Origin: RGIG1902 sp034926865
GTDB lineage: Bacteria; Bacillota; Clostridia; Oscillospirales; Butyricicoccaceae
Direction of reading: 5' to 3'
Assembly: GCA_034926865.1 (NCBI GenBank)
Contig: JAYFQP010000007.1
Coordinates: 62,001-126,000 of the forward strand
DNA: 64,000 nt
Part shown: positions 59,180 to 64,000 of the stretch, piece after piece
Numbering within the stretch: position 1 is the first letter of the stretch
Layout: each line of letters starts with the position of its first letter
The notes under the pieces: generated by a model
What the model saw: only the letters and a program-made list of their open reading frames with translations
Told to the model about the DNA's origin: nothing
Database searches by the model: none
Made by a program: the position numbers and the translations under genes

Positions 59180-60151
59180 CTACTCGAGATTGTTGATCTC
59201 TTTAACGTAGTGGCAGGCTACAAAATGCCCGGGAACGGCCTCGATGATCTCGGGAGTTTCATTAAAGCATCTTTCCTGAGCATAGGGGCAGCGCTTTGCG
59301 AATCGGCACTCGTTGCCGGGGTTGATAGGGGAGGTTATTTCCCCGCGGATGAGCTTGCGCTCTTTTTTGGCGCCTAACTGTGGTATGGGAACCGCCGCCA
59401 GCAAAGCCTTTGTATAGGGGTGGAGCCTCTGATGGAACATCTCTTCGGAATCGGCGAATTCGACAAGAGTTCCGAGGTACATAACAAGAATATCGTTTGA
59501 GACATGGCGCACAACGGACATGTCATGGGTGATGAACATATATGTCAGGCCGAGCTCATCCTGAAGATCCTGCATAAGGTTGATGATCTGGGCCTGGATG
59601 GAGACATCCAGAGCCGAGACAGGCTCGTCGCACACGATGAACTTGGGGTTGAGGGCCAGAGCGCGGGCAACGCCGATGCGCTGGCGCCTGCCGCCGTCAA
59701 GCTCATGAGGGTAGGCGGTGGCCAGCCTTGAGGCAAGGCCAACGGTATCCATCAGGCTTCCTACCTTTTTGGCGAGCTCCTGGCGGCCAGAACACTTCTT
59801 ATATATAAGGAGTGGCTCTGCGATAAGCTGGCTTACAGACATTCTGGGGTTTAAAGACGAAAAGGGGTCTTGGAAGATCATCTGCATGTCTTCCCGCAGG
59901 GCTTTGAGCTGTGGTTTTGAGACGTCGCTTATATCTTTGCCCTCGAAGAATATCTGGCCGGAGGTCTTTTCATGAAGATGGATGACCGTTCTCCCGAGGG
60001 TGGATTTACCGCAGCCAGACTCGCCCACAACGCCTAATGTGGTGCCTTTAGCTATCTTGAAGTTAATATCATCAACGGCATGGAGAAGGCCCCTTGAGGT
60101 CTTAAAGTATTTTTTAAGGTTTCTGACTTCGAGCAATGTATTGTTTTCCAT
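59180..60151 (-). CDS. oppF: Oligopeptide/dipeptide ABC transporter ATP-binding protein (OppF/DppF type)
   Basis: A 323-residue ATPase. Walker A GESGCGKST near 41, Q-loop MIFQDPFSSLNPRM near 92, and Walker B FIVCDEPVSALD near 175. The signature reads LDGGRRQR rather than LSGGQ-type, an Asp-for-Ser variant. The C-terminal peptide-transporter domain ends with CRFAKRCPYAQERC near 286-299, the Cys-rich motif seen in Opp/Dpp ATPases. Last gene of the opp operon, 4 nt after oppD. Confidence 0.93.
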   Translation of the reverse strand: MENNTLLEVRNLKKYFKTSRGLLHAVDDINFKIAKGTTLGVVGESGCGKSTLGRTVIHLHEKTSGQIFFEGKDISDVSKPQLKALREDMQMIFQDPFSSLNPRMSVSQLIAEPLLIYKKCSGRQELAKKVGSLMDTVGLASRLATAYPHELDGGRRQRIGVARALALNPKFIVCDEPVSALDVSIQAQIINLMQDLQDELGLTYMFITHDMSVVRHVSNDILVMYLGTLVEFADSEEMFHQRLHPYTKALLAAVPIPQLGAKKERKLIRGEITSPINPGNECRFAKRCPYAQERCFNETPEIIEAVPGHFVACHYVKEINNLE

Positions 60152-60155
60152 AGTT

Positions 60156-61130
60156 TCACCCGTCCTGCTTTGAGAACTTGATGCACTTTACAAAGTGACC
60201 AGGTTCAATTTCTGTTTGTCCGATCCTGCCTGCACGGCACAGATCGGTGACATCGGGGCAGCGGTCAGCAAAGACGCAGCCCTCTGGCAGATTTGCCGGG
60301 TCGGGCATGAGGCCGAAAATGGGCTTGAGCCTCCGGGTCTTTTCGTTGAAATTTGGGATAGAGCCAAAGAGGCCGAGGGTATAGGGATGGCTGGTGTTAT
60401 TATAAATGTGTTCAAGGGTGCCGTATTCAACGACCTCGCCGCCGTATATGATGGCTACCTTGTCGCAGACCTCGGCCACGACGCCGAGATCGTGAGTTAT
60501 CAGTATCATTGAGGTGTTGTACTGGCGCTTGAGGTTTTCGATAAGGTCAAGAACCTGTTCCTGTATTGTCACATCGAGGGCAGTTGTCGGCTCATCTGCT
60601 ATAAGCAGCGAGGGGTCACAGGCAAGAGCGATAGCAATTACTATTCTCTGCTTCATGCCGCCGGAAAACTGGTGAGGGTATTCTCCGCTTCTGGATCCCT
60701 CTATGCCGACAAGCTCCATCATATCGCAGGCCTTGATGGTTGCCTCGGCGCTTGAGATGTTCTGGTGAAGCCTGATGACCTCTGCTATCTGCTCGCCTAC
60801 GGTTAAGACGGGGTTGAGCGCCGTCATGGGGTCTTGAAATATCATGGATATCTCATGGCCGCGTATTTTGCGCATTTCGGCCTCTGACTTTTTAAGAAGG
60901 TCTTCACCCTTGTAAAGGATCTCACCTTCGATAATCTTTCCCGGGGGATCGGGGACAAGACGCATAATGCCGAGGGCTGTAGTCGTCTTTCCGGCGCCTG
61001 TCTCGCCCACAAGGCCCAGAGATTCTCCGGCAAGAAGGTCGAATGATATGCTGTTGACAGCCTTTACCGTTTCGTTGTCGGTAACGTAATGTATCGTAAG
61101 GTCTTTGACCTCAAGTATTTTTTCACTCAT
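60156..61130 (-). CDS. oppD: Oligopeptide/dipeptide ABC transporter ATP-binding protein (OppD/DppD type)
   Basis: A 324-residue ATPase. Walker A GETGAGKTTT near 40, MIFQDPMTALNPVLTVGEQ near 92, signature FSGGMKQR near 152 and LLIADEPTTALD near 172. The C-terminal domain has CVFADRCPDVTDLC near 290-303 and a further Cys near the end; the equivalent Cys set binds a [4Fe-4S] cluster in DppD. GGAGG sets the ATG at 61130. Partner of OppF. Confidence 0.94.
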   Translation of the reverse strand: MSEKILEVKDLTIHYVTDNETVKAVNSISFDLLAGESLGLVGETGAGKTTTALGIMRLVPDPPGKIIEGEILYKGEDLLKKSEAEMRKIRGHEISMIFQDPMTALNPVLTVGEQIAEVIRLHQNISSAEATIKACDMMELVGIEGSRSGEYPHQFSGGMKQRIVIAIALACDPSLLIADEPTTALDVTIQEQVLDLIENLKRQYNTSMILITHDLGVVAEVCDKVAIIYGGEVVEYGTLEHIYNNTSHPYTLGLFGSIPNFNEKTRRLKPIFGLMPDPANLPEGCVFADRCPDVTDLCRAGRIGQTEIEPGHFVKCIKFSKQDG

Positions 61131-61144
61131 TTCCATATCCTCCA

Positions 61145-62032
61145 TCAGGTTTTCAGCCGGGGATCCAATGCGTCTCTAAGGCCGTCTCCAAACAGGTTGA
61201 AGGCGAAGACAGAAAGCATGATGGCGATTCCGGGGTAAAGAATGATATGTGGATGATCTCTTATTACTGAGCGTCCGGATGACAGCATCGAGCCCCATTC
61301 AGGGGTGGGGGCGGGAACGCCGAGGCCGATAAAGCTGAGGCCGGATATCGTAAGGATAGAACCTGCAAGGCCCATTGAGACCTGGACGATGATGGGAGCC
61401 AGAGCGTTTGGAAGTATATATTTCCACATAATTCGAAGATCGGAGGCTCCGGTGGCTCTTGCTGCCTCGATATATTCCATATCGCGCACAGTTATGACGG
61501 CAGCGCGGGTGACCCTGGCAAAGGTTGGCATACTGCTCAGCCCCATGGCGATGATGAGAACCCCGATGCTGTTGCCGAGGGCGGCCACGATTGATATGCC
61601 GAGCAGCATATTCGGGACAGCCATCAGAATATCTATCAGGCGCATAAGTATGTTGTCAACGGTTCTTCCGTAAAAGCCTGAGATACATCCTATGGCTACG
61701 CCTGCCACGCAGGCCATCAAAACCGAGGAAAGGCCGATTGTAAGCGAGGTACGGCAGCCCCAGACTATCCTTGTGAACATATCTCTGCCAAGCTCGTCGG
61801 TGCCGAGAATATGCTCGGAGGATGGGCTTTGGTATCTGTCGCGAAGGCTTTGGGCATTATAATCGCTTTGTGATATTAGCCCGGGGAAAAGAGCGCATAT
61901 GATTAATACGGCAATGATGGCAACGCCGATTACGGCTGCCTTGTTTTTGCGGAAACGGCGCACGATATCTTTAAACTGGCTTCTTTTTGCTATGGTAATA
62001 GTGGCACCGCCGGAGCTTGTGTTATTTGACAT
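61145..62032 (-). CDS. oppC: Oligopeptide/dipeptide ABC transporter permease (OppC/DppC type)
   Basis: A 295-residue permease with six helices. RRFRKNKAAVIGVAIIAV starts the first helix near 24-41; HILGTDELGRDMFTRIVWGCRTSL near 69-92 is the classic DppC/OppC motif; the EAA loop YIEAARATGASDLRIMWKYILPN lies near 187-209. The start is 11 nt inside oppB, with AAAGGAGG upstream. Confidence 0.95.
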   Translation of the reverse strand: MSNNTSSGGATITIAKRSQFKDIVRRFRKNKAAVIGVAIIAVLIICALFPGLISQSDYNAQSLRDRYQSPSSEHILGTDELGRDMFTRIVWGCRTSLTIGLSSVLMACVAGVAIGCISGFYGRTVDNILMRLIDILMAVPNMLLGISIVAALGNSIGVLIIAMGLSSMPTFARVTRAAVITVRDMEYIEAARATGASDLRIMWKYILPNALAPIIVQVSMGLAGSILTISGLSFIGLGVPAPTPEWGSMLSSGRSVIRDHPHIILYPGIAIMLSVFAFNLFGDGLRDALDPRLKT

Positions 62033-63002
62033 TGGCCGTTGCCTCCTTTTTTGAGGGGCTGAGCTTTATCTTTGGACGCACATACTGCGACCTTATTCTT
62101 GGGTCTACATATGCGTAGAGAACGTCTACAAGCAGATTGCAAAGGGACATTACAAGAGCCATGAAAAGTATGCCTCCCTGCACAAGCGGAGCGTTCTTGA
62201 CCTTTATTGCGCTTATTATAAGGTTGCCGAGGCCGGGAATGGCAAAGACTATCTCCGTTATAGAGGAGCCGCCTAGCATCCTGCCGAACTGCAGGCCCAC
62301 TATTGTCATAACAGGGATGACGGCATTTCTAAGCGCATGCTTCCAGATTACGACAGATTCTTTTTGTCCCTTGGCGCGGGCTGTTCTTATGTAATCCTGT
62401 CTGATCGCCTCAAGCATGCTGGAGCGGGTCATCCTCATGATGGAGGATGCAGAGTGTGTGCCTATGGTGATAGCTGGGAGTATCCAGTGTTTCCATGTGG
62501 TGAAGCCCGAGGAGGGCAGCACACCCAGTATAACTGAAAAAAGTATAATAAGCATGAGGCCTTCCCAGAAGGTAGGCATCGAAACACCTATCATAGCAAT
62601 GAAGCGGCATATGTTGTCCCAGATGGAGTACTGTTTAACAGCCGAGACTATGCCAGTCGTAACGCCGATGATAAGCGCCACAATCGTGCTGAAAAGGGCA
62701 AGCTTGAAGGTGGTGGGAAAGCGTTCGAGTATCTCGGTTATAACAGGGAGCTTTGTTGTGTATGATGTGCCAAGATTGCCCATTACGGCATTTTTGACAT
62801 AATTTAAATATTGGATCCAGAAGGAATCATTTAGGCCGTGTTCCTCTCTGAAAGCAGCTTTATCCGCGGCGGTTGCCATATCGCCAAGGATATAGTCCTC
62901 GGCGTTCCCAGGGGAGAAATACATCATACTGAACACCAGCAGGACGACTCCAAGCATGACCGGGATAAGCATTAGGAGTCTTCTCCCGATGAATTTTAAC
63001 AT
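62022..63002 (-). CDS. oppB: Oligopeptide/dipeptide ABC transporter permease (OppB/DppB type)
   Basis: A 326-residue permease. MLKFIGRRLLMLIPVMLGV opens the first helix as usual for the family; the long periplasmic loop (about 35-95) includes LGTSYTTKLPV, and the EAA loop DYIRTARAKGQKESVVIWKHALRNA is near 200-225. GGAGG precedes the ATG. First permease gene after the binding protein. Confidence 0.95.
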   Translation of the reverse strand: MLKFIGRRLLMLIPVMLGVVLLVFSMMYFSPGNAEDYILGDMATAADKAAFREEHGLNDSFWIQYLNYVKNAVMGNLGTSYTTKLPVITEILERFPTTFKLALFSTIVALIIGVTTGIVSAVKQYSIWDNICRFIAMIGVSMPTFWEGLMLIILFSVILGVLPSSGFTTWKHWILPAITIGTHSASSIMRMTRSSMLEAIRQDYIRTARAKGQKESVVIWKHALRNAVIPVMTIVGLQFGRMLGGSSITEIVFAIPGLGNLIISAIKVKNAPLVQGGILFMALVMSLCNLLVDVLYAYVDPRIRSQYVRPKIKLSPSKKEATANVK

Positions 63003-63035
63003 TGCATTATCCTCCGTTTAAGAGTTGGGTTAAAG

Positions 63036-63065
63036 CTTGGCGGACATATCTCTATGTCCGCCAAG
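63036..63065 (-). other. Intercistronic hairpin between the binding protein and oppB
   Basis: CTTGGCGGACAT and ATGTCCGCCAAG form a 12-bp perfect stem with a 6-nt loop. Only TTTAA follows on the minus strand, so it is likely a partial terminator or stabiliser that lets the binding protein be made in excess of the permeases. Confidence 0.6.
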
Positions 63066-63094
63066 TAGTTTATATCAAAAACTGCTGTATCGGA

Positions 63095-64000
63095 TTATTC
63101 GTATACGACCCAGTCCTGGATATTGGCATGGGAAATATTATAGGAGAATTTATAGTTCTCTATCTTGTCGTTGACGCCAAAGATTGTATCTACCTCAGCA
63201 AATGGGATGGTGTAGCGGATTTTGTAGATATAATCCTGTAGATCGGAGATTTGCTGGAGTCTGTCTTTTTCATCATAGGTCTGCTGGAGCTTGAGGAGCA
63301 TGGCGTCGAGTGCAGCGTCATTGGAACCGATTCTTGAAGCAAAGGCCGAATCATAAATGATGAGTATGCCGGTTACTTCAGTTGCATTGCCGTTTCTGAT
63401 AGAGGCCTCCCATGGACCCTGAGCTTCACGGGCGGCAACTGTACTTTGCTCAATGTTTGTTGTTACACCTATTTCCTGCCAGAAGGACTGTATGATTTCG
63501 GCAAGCTTCTGGAATTCGGCTGTTGGCATGATGTGAAGCTCGAAGGATAGATTGGTCACGCCTGCTTCCTGCAGAAGCTGCTTGGCTTTTTCAGGGTTAT
63601 ATTCCCATCCGTCGCCGTAAACGTTCTTGGCGCCTTCTACCTTCGAGGGCAGGCAGCTCTGCATGACAGTAGCTGTGCCGTCAAAGCCCGCGTCGACAAG
63701 AGCATCCATATCGATCGCCAGCGAAAGGGCTTCTCTGACCTTGGGGTCTGAGAACTTTTCATTCTGCATGTTAAGGCAGACAGTGTAGTATTTGCAGGAG
63801 GGACCAGATTCAATATGATAACCTGAAATAGCGTTGACTCTTTCCATATCGGAGCCGTTTATGTAGTAGGCAAAGTCCGCTTCGCCTGTTTCAAGGGCTA
63901 TTACGCGGCTGTTTGGCTCGGCAACGATGTTGAATAAAAGCTTGGAGGTTTTGGGAGCGTCGCCCCAGTAAGTGTCATTTGCCTTGAGGCTGATGCTTGC
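63095..64000 (-). CDS. Family 5 peptide-binding protein of the opp operon (N-terminus outside window)
   Basis: The C-terminal 301 residues of an SBP_bac_5 receptor; the frame is open through the right window edge. Visible parts include LKANDTYWGDAPKTSKLLF, RVIALETGEADFA, the hinge segment KVREALSLAIDMDALV and AIDMDALVDAGFDGTA, and the C-terminal DWVVYE. It is the receptor of the OppBCDF importer encoded downstream. It is only distantly similar to the two T-box-controlled binding proteins at 13431-16966. Confidence 0.9.
   Translation of the reverse strand, partial: ASISLKANDTYWGDAPKTSKLLFNIVAEPNSRVIALETGEADFAYYINGSDMERVNAISGYHIESGPSCKYYTVCLNMQNEKFSDPKVREALSLAIDMDALVDAGFDGTATVMQSCLPSKVEGAKNVYGDGWEYNPEKAKQLLQEAGVTNLSFELHIMPTAEFQKLAEIIQSFWQEIGVTTNIEQSTVAAREAQGPWEASIRNGNATEVTGILIIYDSAFASRIGSNDAALDAMLLKLQQTYDEKDRLQQISDLQDYIYKIRYTIPFAEVDTIFGVNDKIENYKFSYNISHANIQDWVVYE

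Overview
The window looks like a chromosomal contig of an anaerobic, low-to-medium GC Firmicute of class Clostridia, most like Oscillospiraceae. This is inferred from the gene set: rubrerythrin, rubredoxin and ferredoxin proteins, an S-layer-homology (SLH) exoprotein, T-box leaders, an ECF vitamin-transport core, a ClpE-type ATPase, sigma-A promoters and strong GGAGG ribosome binding sites. No 16S rRNA is present, so taxonomy stays at that level.

Layout. 1-2843: tail of an unknown gene, then a polar amino-acid ABC importer. 3136-8310: a HAD hydrolase and a 1448-residue SLH protein with a long, apparently structured leader. 8693-12750: DUF3137/LemA pair, a HemN-like radical SAM protein and a tartrate/malate dehydrogenase-like enzyme. 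13013-16966: two tandem units, each promoter + T-box + short conserved element + family 5 peptide-binding lipoprotein; the specifiers read TAC (Tyr) and TTC (Phe). 17158-19456: nitroreductase, C_GCAxxG_C_C redox protein and TDT permease. 19644-24953 (minus): AI-2E permease, ABC-F protein, Spx/ArsC-like protein, proB and proA. 25186-35301: tRNA-Arg followed by an accessory-looking stretch of GNATs, a 48-residue hydrophobic protein, a chromate transporter pair, asparaginase, an orphan HUH Rep-like protein and a methyltransferase broken by one stop codon, then small enzymes, an AraC regulator and a DUF4230 protein. 35443-36075 (minus): five-gene tRNA operon (Gly-Arg-His-Gln-Lys). 36229-45244 (minus): clpE-like, pgsA, cvpA, DUF5711, truA, ecfT, ecfA2, ecfA1 and an RlmI-like methyltransferase. 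45444-49635: redox module of ferredoxin, NapH-like membrane Fe-S protein, thioredoxin, a divergent Crp/Fnr regulator, a two-rubredoxin protein and a ferredoxin-rubrerythrin fusion. 49737-54530 (minus): GldA/GldF/GldG-like ABC system with a DUF4340 protein. 54719-59088: recG, lexA and a divergent amidohydrolase. 59180-64000 (minus): dipeptide/oligopeptide ABC importer running off the window end.

How the parts fit. Amino-acid and peptide uptake dominates: one amino-acid importer, one complete Opp system and two orphan family 5 binding proteins whose T-boxes would sense uncharged tRNA-Tyr and tRNA-Phe. The orphans may share a permease encoded elsewhere, possibly the Opp system here. A second theme is oxygen and peroxide defence with low-potential electron carriers. 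The most unusual observations are the Tyr/Phe T-box twins and the nearly identical ~30-nt element (hairpin and/or mini-ORF) after both terminators; the riboswitch-like three-way junction before the SLH gene; the ferredoxin-rubrerythrin fusion that keeps an internal ribosome binding site and start codon; and the orphan HUH Rep-like gene. Domain and family names are from recognition by eye; no searches were run.
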